Part shown: piece after piece, positions 42,520 to 51,312 of the stretch
How the letters are laid out: each line of letters opens with the position of its first letter
How positions within the stretch are numbered: position 1 is the first letter of the stretch
NCBI RefSeq assembly: GCF_036345155.1
Contig: NZ_CP107772.1
Span: 1,550,001 to 1,614,000 of the forward strand
DNA length: 64,000 nt
From: Streptomyces sp. NBC_00582
GTDB taxonomy: Bacteria > Actinomycetota > Actinomycetes > Streptomycetales > Streptomycetaceae
Reading direction: 5' to 3'
Notes under the pieces: model-generated
The model's input: only the letters and a program-made list of their open reading frames with translations
Databases searched by the model: none
What the model was told of the DNA's origin: nothing
Program-made: the position numbers and the translations under genes

Positions 42520-43455
42520 CTACAGCGCCTGTCCGCCCGCATCCCCCGCGCACCACGTGTCGAAGTCCGCTACGACCTTCTCGGCGACGGCGTCGGAGAC
42601 CGCCGCCTGCAACCAGCCGCACCACGGGTCACCGGGCCGCCGGGTCCAGTGCTCGACGGCGTCCTCCCGCAGCTCGGCGAGCGCCTGCCGCGGATCCACG
42701 CGGGGCGGGACCAGCCGGCCGGGTGCGGCCCGGGCGTGTTCCTCCCATCGGTCGCGCCAGAACTCCACGGTCCAGCCGGGCCAGCGCGCGTCCATCTCCC
42801 CGGCCTCCGGCGTCGCGCTCATCGTCCACCAGCCGACCCGCTCGCCCACCGGGTCGAGGTGGATGCCGGCCTCGGCGGCCAGGGTGCAGCGGCCGTGGTC
42901 GTGGACGCCCGCGAGCCGGTCGAGGAGGGCCGGGCCCTCGGCCACCGGATGGTCGTTGATCGCCCCCAGCAGATGACAGCGGTGGTCGCCGACGGTGACG
43001 ACGGTGACGAGCGGGTCGCGTTCCAGGAACTCCTCGTCGTCCGGGTCGAGCAGCGGCGCCGGGAACACCCGGGGGTCCCGCTCGCGCACCACGGCCGGGT
43101 CCAGGCCCAGATGGCGGAGGAGGTCGGCGGGGCCGTCGTGGGTCCAGCGAAGTTCCCAGCCGGGCCAGGCGCGGGCGAGGGCCCGACGGGTGACGGCGCG
43201 GTGGCGGAACCGGGTGACCGGGCCCTCGCTCGCGAAGAACAGCAGGACGCGGTCGCGCAGATCGAACAGGGCCGCCGCCTCGACCATCCAGTCCCCGCGC
43301 CAGTGGTCGACCCGGGGGCGGGCGCGTACGGCCGGCACGACGACGTCGGGGCCGGCCAGCAGGTCGTGGTCGATGCCCACGGCGCCGAACCGCGCCTCGT
43401 ACACCTCGTGTGTGCCGTCCTGCGACACGACCACGAACGTCGCCCATTCAGCCAT
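42520..43455 (-). CDS. Conserved protein of unknown function
   Basis: A 311-residue soluble protein, rich in Trp, Asp and Arg (WATFVVVSQDGTHEVYEARF; WTVEFWRDRWEEHARAA; RPGDPWCGWLQAAVSDAVAEKVVADFDTW). No domain is recognised. No signal or membrane segment. Coding bias is strong. It ends 7 bp from the convergent epimerase. Confidence 0.78.
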   Translation of the reverse strand: MAEWATFVVVSQDGTHEVYEARFGAVGIDHDLLAGPDVVVPAVRARPRVDHWRGDWMVEAAALFDLRDRVLLFFASEGPVTRFRHRAVTRRALARAWPGWELRWTHDGPADLLRHLGLDPAVVRERDPRVFPAPLLDPDDEEFLERDPLVTVVTVGDHRCHLLGAINDHPVAEGPALLDRLAGVHDHGRCTLAAEAGIHLDPVGERVGWWTMSATPEAGEMDARWPGWTVEFWRDRWEEHARAAPGRLVPPRVDPRQALAELREDAVEHWTRRPGDPWCGWLQAAVSDAVAEKVVADFDTWCAGDAGGQAL

Positions 43456-43513
43456 GCGGCCGATGGTCCCAGCGGCGGCGAGGGGGCCGCACCTGTGTTT
43501 CCGGGCGGTGCGG

Positions 43514-43753
43514 TCAGTCGGCCGGCTCGTCCGGGACGGGCCGGTCGGGGTGGGTGCCGGGCGCCTGGGGAGCGCCCCGGCGGCCGGTGCCTGCCTCGTC
43601 GGTGTCGGGGAGGTCCGGGTCGGACTTTGGGTCGGACTCCTCGGGGGTGTCGACGTCCCAGGGGTCCTCGCCCCGGTGGGTCTGCTGGTCCGGGAGGTCC
43701 CGGGGAATCGGAGGGCCGTTCTCGCCGGGACCCTCGTCGCGGTGGGCGGCCAC
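43514..43753 (-). CDS. Small acidic, disordered protein
   Basis: A 79-residue protein, mostly Asp, Glu, Pro and Gly (PWDVDTPEESDPKSDPDLPDTDE), hence intrinsically disordered. ATG with an AAGGGAG-like site upstream. Similar short acidic proteins are common in Streptomyces. Function unknown. The gene is possible but not certain. Confidence 0.6.
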   Translation of the reverse strand: MAAHRDEGPGENGPPIPRDLPDQQTHRGEDPWDVDTPEESDPKSDPDLPDTDEAGTGRRGAPQAPGTHPDRPVPDEPAD

Positions 43754-43817
43754 GGCGTGCTCCCTTCGCGGTGGTGCGGTGGAGGGGGCGGGTACCTCGG
43801 GCGGGGCCCGCGAAACC

Positions 43818-45107
43818 TCAGTGCGGGGTGCGCCCTCGCAGGGCCGTGTGCCAGGCGGGCCGGGGGGCGTCGGGCCGGGGTTCGGGGCGGCGGCCGCCGT
43901 GGGTGAAGAAGTCGGCGAGGGGGAGGATCGCCGCGCCGACGGTGACCGCGTCGGGGCCGAGCCGGCCGAGGTCGACGGTGACCTTGCGGGCGGGGTGGCC
44001 GAGGGCGTAGGCGGTGGCGTGGCGGCGCACGGCGGGCAGGAAGCGGGCGCCGAGCCGCAGACCCGCCCAGCCGCCGATGAGGATGCGTTCGGGCTGGAAG
44101 AGGTTGATCAGATCGGAGAGGCCGGCGCCCAGGTACTCGGCGGTCTCCTCCAGGACGGCGCGGGCGACCGGGTCGGCGTCCGTGCCGTCGTCGGGGTGGG
44201 CGGCCGCGAGCATCGCGGCGAGCGCGGTCTCCTCGTCGGTGTGCTCGGGCGGTCGGCCGCCCTCCTCGCGCCAGCGGTCCAGGAGCGCCTCGGCTCCCGC
44301 GTACGCCTCCAGACAGCCGAGGGCTCCGCAGCGGCAGCGGCGGCCCCGCACCCGTACCGTCAGATGCCCCCATTCGAGGGAGCGGCCCTGTTCCGCCTCG
44401 GGGGTGACGAGGCTGGCGCCGACGCCGGAGCCGAAGAGGACCACGACCGCGTTGCGGGCGCCGCGCCCGGCGCCGAACCACATCTCGGCCTGGCCGAGGG
44501 TCCTGGCACCGTTGTCGATGAAGTAGGGCACGGTGTCGGGCAGCGGGGAGCCCGCGCGCAGCAGTGCCTCCAGCGGGACGGCGTCCCAGCCGATCGTCTG
44601 CCCGTGCACGACGGCGCCGCGGTCGGGGGTGTGCTCGACGATGCCGGGGACGCCTATGCCGACGCCGAGGAGGTGTTCCGGGGCGAGGTCCGCCGCCGCG
44701 AGCACCTCGGCGATCCCGTCCCGGATGTGACCTACGATTCCCTCGACCTCGTACCGCTGCTGCTCCAACGGTCTTTCCGCGCGCGCGAGTTCGGTGAGGG
44801 TCAGGTCGAACAGCTCGATCCGTACCCGGGTCTCGCCGACGTCCACGCCGATCATGTGGCCGCTGGTGGGGGCGACGCGCAGCAGGATGCGGGGGCGCCC
44901 GCCGTCGGAGTCGACGCTGCCGGCCTCCTCGACCAGCCCGTCGGCGACCAGGTCGGCGACGACGTTGCTGATCGAGCCGGAGCTCAGGCCGGTGGCCGGG
45001 CCCAGCTCGAAGCGGCTGAGGGGGCCGTCGAAGTAGAGCCGCTGCAGGACGGCCGTGCGGTTGGCCCGCCTGAGATCGCGTACCGTACGCCCGTTCCGCC
45101 CCGTCAT
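43818..45107 (-). CDS. ROK-family transcriptional repressor
   Basis: A 429-residue regulator. N-terminal winged HTH (LRRANRTAVLQRLYFDGPLSRFELGPATGLSSGSISNVVADLV), then a ROK sugar-kinase-like domain (MIGVDVGETRVRIELFD; GVGIGVPGIVEHTPDRGAVVHG) with the zinc motif CRCGALGCLEAYAG. AGAGGAG precedes the ATG. ROK repressors respond to sugars. No sugar operon is adjacent; a 27 bp imperfect palindrome stands upstream. Confidence 0.93.
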   Translation of the reverse strand: MTGRNGRTVRDLRRANRTAVLQRLYFDGPLSRFELGPATGLSSGSISNVVADLVADGLVEEAGSVDSDGGRPRILLRVAPTSGHMIGVDVGETRVRIELFDLTLTELARAERPLEQQRYEVEGIVGHIRDGIAEVLAAADLAPEHLLGVGIGVPGIVEHTPDRGAVVHGQTIGWDAVPLEALLRAGSPLPDTVPYFIDNGARTLGQAEMWFGAGRGARNAVVVLFGSGVGASLVTPEAEQGRSLEWGHLTVRVRGRRCRCGALGCLEAYAGAEALLDRWREEGGRPPEHTDEETALAAMLAAAHPDDGTDADPVARAVLEETAEYLGAGLSDLINLFQPERILIGGWAGLRLGARFLPAVRRHATAYALGHPARKVTVDLGRLGPDAVTVGAAILPLADFFTHGGRRPEPRPDAPRPAWHTALRGRTPH

Positions 45108-45180
45108 GACGCTCCTCTCGCACCCTGCCCCGATCTGCAACATACCCCCGGGGACGGGCCGGGCGCGACTTTCCCCAACC

Positions 45181-45207
45181 CTTAGTTCACGCTGTGAGTC
45201 AACCAAG
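45181..45207. promoter_or_regulatory. Imperfect palindrome, possible ROK operator
   Basis: CTTAGTTCAC and GTCAACCAAG flank 7 bases, an imperfect inverted repeat (CTTnGTTnAC form). It lies between the divergent ROK and HD-domain genes, 74 and 24 bp from their starts, fitting an autoregulatory site. Confidence 0.5.
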
Positions 45208-45230
45208 TCCCCAGTGATTAGGCTGGGGTG

Positions 45231-45842
45231 ATGACCTCCACCCCGGACGTGCTGTCGATCGCGCTGGACGAGACGTCGGATCCACCGCTGCGGCCCCTGC
45301 CCGCGGACGTCGCCGGGCTGCTCGCCGACCTCGGGGCGCCACCGCGGCTGGTGGCCCATCTGCGGGCGGTGCACGACGTCGCCGCGCGGATCCTGGAGTG
45401 GGTCGGGCAGCACCGTCCGCACCTGCGGGTGGACGGCGACGCGGTGCGGTACGGGGCGGCCACGCACGACATCGGCAAGGTCCTGCATCCCGGCGAGCTG
45501 TCCGGTCCGGGCGCCCACCATGAGGAGGCAGGACGGGAGCTGCTCCTCGCGCACGGGGTGGCTCCGGAGCGGGCGCGGTTCGCGGCCACGCACGCCTCCT
45601 GGCAGGCGCCGGGCGTCGAGACCGAGGATCTGCTGGTGAGCCTGGCCGACAAGGTCTGGAAGAACAAGCGGGTGGCCGATCTGGAGGATCTGGTCGTCGC
45701 GGAACTGTCCCGCGCGGGCGGGCGGCCGGCCTGGGAGGAGTTCCTGGCCCTGGACGAGTTCCTCACGGCGGTCGGCGAGGGCGCGGACGGACGACTGGCC
45801 TGGCAGGCGGCGCACCCGGTCGGCGGGGCCGGCCCCCTGTGA
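45231..45842 (+). CDS. HD-domain phosphohydrolase-like protein
   Basis: A 203-residue protein with an HD motif: H in HLRAVHDVAARIL, HD in GAATHDIGKVLHP, H in GAHHEEAGRELL, D in SLADKVWKNKRV. Such proteins are metal-dependent phosphohydrolases acting on nucleotides. ATG preceded by GGGGTG, weak. Divergent from the ROK gene. Confidence 0.9.
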   Translation: MTSTPDVLSIALDETSDPPLRPLPADVAGLLADLGAPPRLVAHLRAVHDVAARILEWVGQHRPHLRVDGDAVRYGAATHDIGKVLHPGELSGPGAHHEEAGRELLLAHGVAPERARFAATHASWQAPGVETEDLLVSLADKVWKNKRVADLEDLVVAELSRAGGRPAWEEFLALDEFLTAVGEGADGRLAWQAAHPVGGAGPL

Positions 45843-46074
45843 GGGACCGGGGGTGCGGCGACACGGGACGGCGGACGGTTCACCGCCGAGGAGCCCGAGC
45901 CGTGTCCTCGCCGCGCGCGAACGGCCCTGGAGCCGGCTCCTCTGCCGATACGGTGATTTTTCGGCGAGATCACTCGAGGAGTGAGACGAGGGATTCCCCG
46001 CGCCGTGGTCCCGAAGGCACCCTGGGTGCAGAAGAAACGTTCGGGCACCCTGGGGAAGGGGAACTGGTCCGGGA

Positions 46075-47328
46075 ATGCGAGAGGTAAGTGAGCGAGCGGC
46101 GCCGTTCGTGCGGTTGGTGCAGCGTCACAGGGAACCCGCGGTCGTCCAGGCGTTCCGCTCCGCCGCGGCGGCGACGCTCGCGTACGTCGTCGCCCTGCGG
46201 CTCAGCCCGGAGGCGGCCCCGCTCACCGCGCCCCTGACCGCGCTGCTGGTCGTCCAGGTCACCCTGTTCGCCACGCTCACCAACGGCATCCGGCGGGTCA
46301 ACTCGGTGGTGGCCGGTGTGCTGGTCGCCATCGCCTTCAGCCAGTTGGTGGGCCTGACCTGGTGGAGCCTCGCGCTGCTGATCGTGGCCTCGCTTGCGGT
46401 CGGCAACCTGGTGCGGGTCGACGAGTACGTGCCCGAGGTGGCGATCAGCGCCATGCTGGTCCTCGGCGTGACCACGGTCGGCGACACGGCCTGGGCGCGG
46501 ATCGTGGAGACCCTGATCGGCGCGGTCGTCGGCCTCGCCGTCAATCTGCTGCTGCCGCCCCCGGTGTGGATCGAGGAGGCGGGCGAGTCGATCGAGGGGC
46601 TGGCCCGCCGGCTGCGCCGGCTCATGGTGCGCATCGGCGAGGAGGCCGCGGGCCGTCCGGCGTTCGAGGAGGCGGCCGCCCGGCTGCACGAGGCACGCCG
46701 GCTCGACCACGACATCGTGGAGGTGGACGCGGCGCTGCGGCAGGCCGAGGACAGTCTGCGGCTCAATCCGAGGGTCCGGGAGGGCCTGCTGCACCGGGTG
46801 GTGCTGCGCACCGGGCTGGACACCCTGGAGATCTGCACGGTCGTCCTGCGGGTGCTGGCCCGCACCCTCACCGACCTCGCCAAGGAACGCGAACCCGAGC
46901 CGCTGTTCCCGGAGGAGACCGGGGAGGTCGTGGAACGGCTGCTGTCGGAGATCGCCGACGCGGTGGTCAGTTTCGCCGTGCTGGTGACCACGCACGTCAG
47001 CCTCAACGCGGACGCGGCGGAGGCCCGGCTCACCGCGGAGCTGCGGCAGGCGTCGGCCACCCGCGACAAGCTGGCGCAGTTGCTGCTGGAACGGCTCCAG
47101 CGCGACGCCCGGCAGTGGCAGCTGCACGGCGCCCTGCTCACCGAGGTCAACCGGATGCTCGACGAGCTCGACACCGAGCACCGCTCGCGTCGGCTCCTGG
47201 AGGAACTGGACCGGGTCTCCTCGGAGCAGCGGGCGCGCATGCCCCGGCTGACGCGGCTGCGTGAGCGCCTCGGCGTCCAGGAGGAACTGTGGCGGAACCG
47301 TACGGGGATCGGCGGGCGTTCTCTCTGA
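46075..47328 (+). CDS. FUSC-family (aromatic acid exporter-like) membrane protein
   Basis: A 417-residue protein. About six membrane segments in the first 170 residues (RSAAAATLAYVVALRLSP; LTALLVVQVTLFATL; SVVAGVLVAIAFSQLVG), then a long cytoplasmic, coiled-coil region. This is the FUSC/ArAE layout linked to export of aromatic acids. The start is uncertain, with a poor ribosome site. It overlaps the next gene by 40 bp. Confidence 0.88.
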   Translation: MREVSERAAPFVRLVQRHREPAVVQAFRSAAAATLAYVVALRLSPEAAPLTAPLTALLVVQVTLFATLTNGIRRVNSVVAGVLVAIAFSQLVGLTWWSLALLIVASLAVGNLVRVDEYVPEVAISAMLVLGVTTVGDTAWARIVETLIGAVVGLAVNLLLPPPVWIEEAGESIEGLARRLRRLMVRIGEEAAGRPAFEEAAARLHEARRLDHDIVEVDAALRQAEDSLRLNPRVREGLLHRVVLRTGLDTLEICTVVLRVLARTLTDLAKEREPEPLFPEETGEVVERLLSEIADAVVSFAVLVTTHVSLNADAAEARLTAELRQASATRDKLAQLLLERLQRDARQWQLHGALLTEVNRMLDELDTEHRSRRLLEELDRVSSEQRARMPRLTRLRERLGVQEELWRNRTGIGGRSL

Positions 47329-48437
47329 GGGAGCGCCGGGACGGGGCCGGCGCCGAAGGCGAGGGGAGCGTGCCCGTGGGCGACAGCACCGTACGGGTCG
47401 ACGGGGACACACTGAGGCTGCCGGGCGGCGTGGCCGTGCGGTTCATGCGGACCCTGCGGCTGCCGGAGAGCGGCGAGCACGACCTGCCGCCCGGGCTGGG
47501 CACGTTCCCGCTCCGCCGGGTCACCGACCACCCGGACACCGTGCCCGCCGAGTGGCTGGCGCGCGGCGGCGTGATGCTGCCGATGTATCTGCGCGAGGCG
47601 ATGTGGCTGGGCTTCGCGGGCTCGCGGGAACCGGCCGCGCTGCAGGTCGGCGCGGGCAAGGTGTGCGCGGTCTCCGGCGCACCCTGGAGCGACCGGCTCT
47701 CCGGCGACCCGCAGAACTACCTCGCGCTGCCGCGTCAGCCCTGGCTCGACGGCATCAACTCCGGCAAGGGCACGGTCCGCCAGTTCGTGGCGGTGCCGCT
47801 GGGCCTCGGGGCGACCGTGGAGGGCCAGGTCACCGGCGAAGAGGTGTGGGGCGGGGTCCAGCTCCAGTCCTTCCCGCTGAACGAGCGCAAGCGGGCGGAG
47901 TGGGAGGAGGCTCAGCGGGTGCTGTCCCTGGAGACCCGGAGCGTGAAGTCGGTCGGGGGCGGGTACGGCTCCGTGCCGCCGCCCGGCCCCCTGCCGATGA
48001 TGCCGGCCGCCGCGGCGGCCCCCGCACCGGGGGGCGCTCCGCGGCCCCGGGCCGCCGCGGCGATGGGCCTGGGCGTGGGCGGTTCGATGCGGCAGGAGGT
48101 CTACCGCGACACCCGCCCGGTCGACGACTACACGCGGGAACCGGGCGCCCGTGTCTTCGTGCACCTGGTCACTCCCCCGGAGTGGCGTCGCATCACCGGC
48201 GAGGAGCCCCCGCCGTCCCCGGTGGACCGGGCCGCCTACACCAAGGCCGGGCTGCCCTGGTTCGACTACTACGACGAGGGCGCGCAGGACCTCGCCCCGG
48301 GCGGCACCCTGGCGGACGTGAAGCCGGTCGGCGACTGGCTCGGGGGCGATCTCGACCCCTGGCAGCCGCCCGCGCCGGGGCAGGTGCACCAGCTGAAGGA
48401 CGCGCCGGGCAAGCCGGTGCAGGACGGCGACTGGTAG
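47289..48437 (+). CDS. Unknown protein coupled to the FUSC gene
   Basis: A 382-residue soluble protein from a GTG with AGGAGG close upstream, within the FUSC gene end. Two ordered parts (about 30-215, about 265-345) are joined by a Pro/Ala/Gly linker (SVPPPGPLPMMPAAAAAPAPGG). The second part contains WFDYYDEGAQDL. No domain is recognised. The 40 bp overlap implies translational coupling with the exporter. Confidence 0.8.
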   Translation: MAEPYGDRRAFSLRERRDGAGAEGEGSVPVGDSTVRVDGDTLRLPGGVAVRFMRTLRLPESGEHDLPPGLGTFPLRRVTDHPDTVPAEWLARGGVMLPMYLREAMWLGFAGSREPAALQVGAGKVCAVSGAPWSDRLSGDPQNYLALPRQPWLDGINSGKGTVRQFVAVPLGLGATVEGQVTGEEVWGGVQLQSFPLNERKRAEWEEAQRVLSLETRSVKSVGGGYGSVPPPGPLPMMPAAAAAPAPGGAPRPRAAAAMGLGVGGSMRQEVYRDTRPVDDYTREPGARVFVHLVTPPEWRRITGEEPPPSPVDRAAYTKAGLPWFDYYDEGAQDLAPGGTLADVKPVGDWLGGDLDPWQPPAPGQVHQLKDAPGKPVQDGDW

Positions 48438-48529
48438 CCGCGCCGGGGTCCGCCGCTTTTGCGTTCGGGGGTCGTTCCACGTCAAGGTGCTGTGGACGAC
48501 GGGGGCGCGGGACGACCTGAGGTGCGGGC

Positions 48530-49774
48530 ATGAACGGTGGGACGGCAGTGCGCGGCGGCTGGAGCCGGCGGCGGTTCGTCGCGCTGCTCGGCGGCGCGGC
48601 GGTGGCGCCGGCGCTGGCGGGCTGCGGCGGTGACGGCGGCTCCACCGGGGCGGCGCGCGAGGCGCGGGAGGCGGAGACGACCGCGTCGGCCGGGCGGTCC
48701 ACGCCGTCCGCGTCCGTCTCGCCCGAGCCCGCGCCGAGCCCGTCCGGCCCCCGGCCCCTCTACGTGGGCACGTACACCTCCGCCGAGGGCGGGGGGAAGG
48801 GCATCGGGGTCGCCTCGTACGACCCGTCGTCGGGCCGGATCACCGGCGGGGGCACGATCACCGGTGTCCCCGACCCGTCGTACCTCGCGGTCCATCCGGA
48901 CGGCGGCACGCTGTACGCGGTGAACGAACGGGCGAAGGGCACGGTGACCGCCGTACGGCTGTCGGACCGGAAGGTGCTAGGGAGCCGGGCGACCGGCGGG
49001 GAGCACCCCTGCCATCTGTCGGTGCATCCGGGCGGGCGCTGGCTGCTGAGCGCCGACTACGGCTCGGGCAGCGTGGCCGTGCACCCGATCGGGGCCTCGG
49101 GGGCGCTGGGCGAGCGCACGGACCGGGTCGTCCACACCCGTCCGGCACCCGGGCCGGGGCAGCGCGGGCCGCACGCGCACCAGTTCCTGACGGCGCCGGA
49201 CGGCGGGCATGTGCTCGCCGTCGACCTGGGCACGGACACGGTGTACAGCTACCGGCTGGACGAGCGGAAGGGCACGCTCACCGAGGTCGCCCGGGCGCAG
49301 ACCCGGCCCGGCGCGGGACCGCGTCACCTCACCTTCCATCCCGGCGGGCGACACGCCTATCTCGCCAACGAGGCCGACGACACGGTCGCGGTCTGCGCGT
49401 ACGACGCCGGCAGCGGCCGGCTGACGATCGGCGCGCCGCAGTCGACGGGCGCGAGGTCGGACCCCAACCATCCGGCGCAGTTCGTGGTCGCACCGGACGG
49501 TGCGTACGCCTATCTGGCCAACCGGGGCGACAACACCCTCGCCCGGTACGCGGTGGAGGCGGACGGGGCCCGGCTGCGGTTGCTCGGCACGGTCCCGGTG
49601 CACGGGGACTTCCCCCGGCAGATCGCCCTCTCGCCGGACGGCGGTCTGCTGTTCGCGGCGAACCAGCGTTCGGGCACGGTCAGTGTCTTCGAGGTGGACG
49701 GCGCCGACGGTGGACTGCGGCTCGGGGGCGAGCCGTTCGCCTCACCCGTCGCCGTCTGTGCGCTGCCGCTGTAG
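48530..49774 (+). CDS. Secreted lactonase-family beta-propeller lipoprotein
   Basis: A 414-residue protein with a Tat-type signal and lipobox (SRRRFVALLGGAAVAPALAGCGG), then a Ser/Pro-rich linker. Residues about 75-414 form a seven-bladed propeller (YVGTYTSAEGGGKGIGV; repeated AVHPDGGTLYAVNE-like blades). This matches the YkgB/6-phosphogluconolactonase family. Its placement outside the cell makes a sugar-phosphate role unlikely. Overlaps the convergent DUF2470 gene by 33 bp. Confidence 0.93.
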   Translation: MNGGTAVRGGWSRRRFVALLGGAAVAPALAGCGGDGGSTGAAREAREAETTASAGRSTPSASVSPEPAPSPSGPRPLYVGTYTSAEGGGKGIGVASYDPSSGRITGGGTITGVPDPSYLAVHPDGGTLYAVNERAKGTVTAVRLSDRKVLGSRATGGEHPCHLSVHPGGRWLLSADYGSGSVAVHPIGASGALGERTDRVVHTRPAPGPGQRGPHAHQFLTAPDGGHVLAVDLGTDTVYSYRLDERKGTLTEVARAQTRPGAGPRHLTFHPGGRHAYLANEADDTVAVCAYDAGSGRLTIGAPQSTGARSDPNHPAQFVVAPDGAYAYLANRGDNTLARYAVEADGARLRLLGTVPVHGDFPRQIALSPDGGLLFAANQRSGTVSVFEVDGADGGLRLGGEPFASPVAVCALPL

Positions 49775-50491
49775 GGCGCGCGGGCAGGACGCCGTGCTCG
49801 CCCGGGTGAGCAGGACGTGCATGCGCTCGGTGAGCTGTCCGACGTCGTCGGCGGGGGCGTGGAAGGGCAGTCGTACGTCGCCGTGGGCGCGGGCGCGTTC
49901 GATGCGCAGCGTCAGTCCGTGCCGGTCGACGGCGAGCGGCTGGACCCGGACGGCGCCGTGCAGGCTGTCGTGCCGGACCAGTCGGGTGAGCCGCTCGACG
50001 GCGTCGGGGTGGGCGTCGGCGAGGTGGGTGAGCAACTGCGCCTCGGCGGTGGCGAGCGGATCGGGGCGGGCCTCGGCGAACTCGTCGAGGGCGACGACGA
50101 CCGCGCCGGTGGGCTGTTTCAGCACGACCCGGGTGGGATGGAGGACGAGGTGGTCGTCCTCGGGGACGAACCAGCCGGCGAGCCAGAGCCGGCCCCGGAC
50201 ACGGTGGCGCACGGGGACGGGCGCCACGTCGGCGAACTCCAGGACGGCGGAGGGCTCGCCGCGGGGGGCGCAGATCGCCGCCGTGAGCAGGGAGCTGTCC
50301 TCGGGCACGTACAGATGCACCCGGCCGTCCTCGTCGACGGTGTGCGCGCCGACGAACTCCTCGCGTCCGCCGTCCGCGGTCACCGCGCAGGACCACGAGG
50401 CGGCCAGCACCGACCGGGCCCGCTCGGCCGCGCCGGGCACCGCCGTCCAGCCGTCGCCCATGCGGCGGTCACCCGTGTGGCTGTCACCCAT
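49742..50491 (-). CDS. DUF2470 protein, probable heme/iron-linked
   Basis: A 249-residue protein with a PNPOx-like split-barrel half and a C-terminal DUF2470 domain (AEAQLLTHLADAHPDAVERLTRLV, then GLTLRIERARAHGDVRLPF). The family is linked to heme use. GGAGG lies 7 nt before the ATG, and an iron box stands 13 bp upstream, so it should be repressed in iron-rich cells. Confidence 0.9.
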   Translation of the reverse strand: MGDSHTGDRRMGDGWTAVPGAAERARSVLAASWSCAVTADGGREEFVGAHTVDEDGRVHLYVPEDSSLLTAAICAPRGEPSAVLEFADVAPVPVRHRVRGRLWLAGWFVPEDDHLVLHPTRVVLKQPTGAVVVALDEFAEARPDPLATAEAQLLTHLADAHPDAVERLTRLVRHDSLHGAVRVQPLAVDRHGLTLRIERARAHGDVRLPFHAPADDVGQLTERMHVLLTRASTASCPRALQRQRTDGDG

Positions 50492-50503
50492 CCCAGAACC
50501 TCC

Positions 50504-50522
50504 TTAGGTAAGCCTTCCCTAA
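50504..50522. promoter_or_regulatory. Iron box (DmdR/IdeR operator)
   Basis: TTAGGTAAGCCTTCCCTAA, 19 bp, differs little from the Streptomyces DmdR1/IdeR consensus TTAGGTTAGGCTCACCTAA. It sits 13 bp before the DUF2470 start. Confidence 0.88.
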
Positions 50523-50586
50523 CCTATCGGAGTTCGGGGCGCACGCCAACCGGCACCGGTGATCTTTTGCGCCCCTCGGGCGGCTG

Positions 50587-51195
50587 TCAGCCCGCCAGGA
50601 CCCCGAGCAGCGCCCGCGCGCACAGGTCCCGCACCTGCTCCCTCGTCAGATCCGGGTCGCGCAGCCACTCCAGACAGACGGCCGTGATGAACGCCAGCCA
50701 GCCGCGCACCGCCAGCCGCACCTCCGAGCGCTCCTCGAAGAGCGGGCCGAACTCCGGGTCGGCGCCCAGGGCGGCCAGGATCTGCGCCTCCTGCGCCGCG
50801 AGCGCCCGCTGGTAGACCCGGCGCACGGTCCGATCGCCCGCCGCGTCCGCACGATGGAAGGCGCGGTAGCCGTGCGCATGGGTCTCGACGTACTCCAGAT
50901 ACGTGTCGAGACCCGCGGCGAGCTGCTCACGGACCGGGACGCCGGGCACCGCCGCCGTCATCCGCAGCATCCGCTCGCTCTCGCGCTCGACGACCGCCGC
51001 GAAGAAGTCCCGCTTGGTCGGGAAGTAGTGGTAGAGCAGCCCGCGCGAGACCTCGGCGATCCCGGCGACCCGCTCGATCCGGACCTCGTCGTACGGATTC
51101 TCCGAGAACAGGCGCGCGCCCACCGACAGGAGTTGCTCCCTGCGCTCCTCGGTGCTGAGTCGACGCCGGGTGCGCCCCCCCTGGTTCGCGGCCAT
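50587..51195 (-). CDS. TetR-family regulator
   Basis: A 202-residue repressor: HTH in RREQLLSVGARLFSENPYDEVRIERVAGIAEVSRGLLYHYFPTKRDFF-type sequence, then a helical ligand domain. Divergent from the CYP102-like gene with 117 bp between them, carrying GGTTCAA/TTGAACC half-sites. It likely senses a fatty acid, as in other CYP102 systems (BM3R1-like); this is inference. Confidence 0.92.
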   Translation of the reverse strand: MAANQGGRTRRRLSTEERREQLLSVGARLFSENPYDEVRIERVAGIAEVSRGLLYHYFPTKRDFFAAVVERESERMLRMTAAVPGVPVREQLAAGLDTYLEYVETHAHGYRAFHRADAAGDRTVRRVYQRALAAQEAQILAALGADPEFGPLFEERSEVRLAVRGWLAFITAVCLEWLRDPDLTREQVRDLCARALLGVLAG

Positions 51196-51216
51196 GCCCG
51201 CACTTTACTTGACGTC

Positions 51217-51255
51217 GGTTCAACGACGGGACGAGACTGAACCCGTTATTGAACC
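51217..51255. promoter_or_regulatory. GGTTCAA/TTGAACC half-sites
   Basis: GGTTCAA (51217-51223), CTGAACC (51237-51243) and TTGAACC (51249-51255) lie between the divergent TetR and CYP102-like genes. They form inverted pairs and may be the TetR operator. The spacing is not symmetric enough to be sure. Confidence 0.45.
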
Positions 51256-51312
51256 CACGTACAACAGCTCCAACCTGCCGCTGGTTCACGGGAGATCGAG
51301 GGAGATCGCGTC

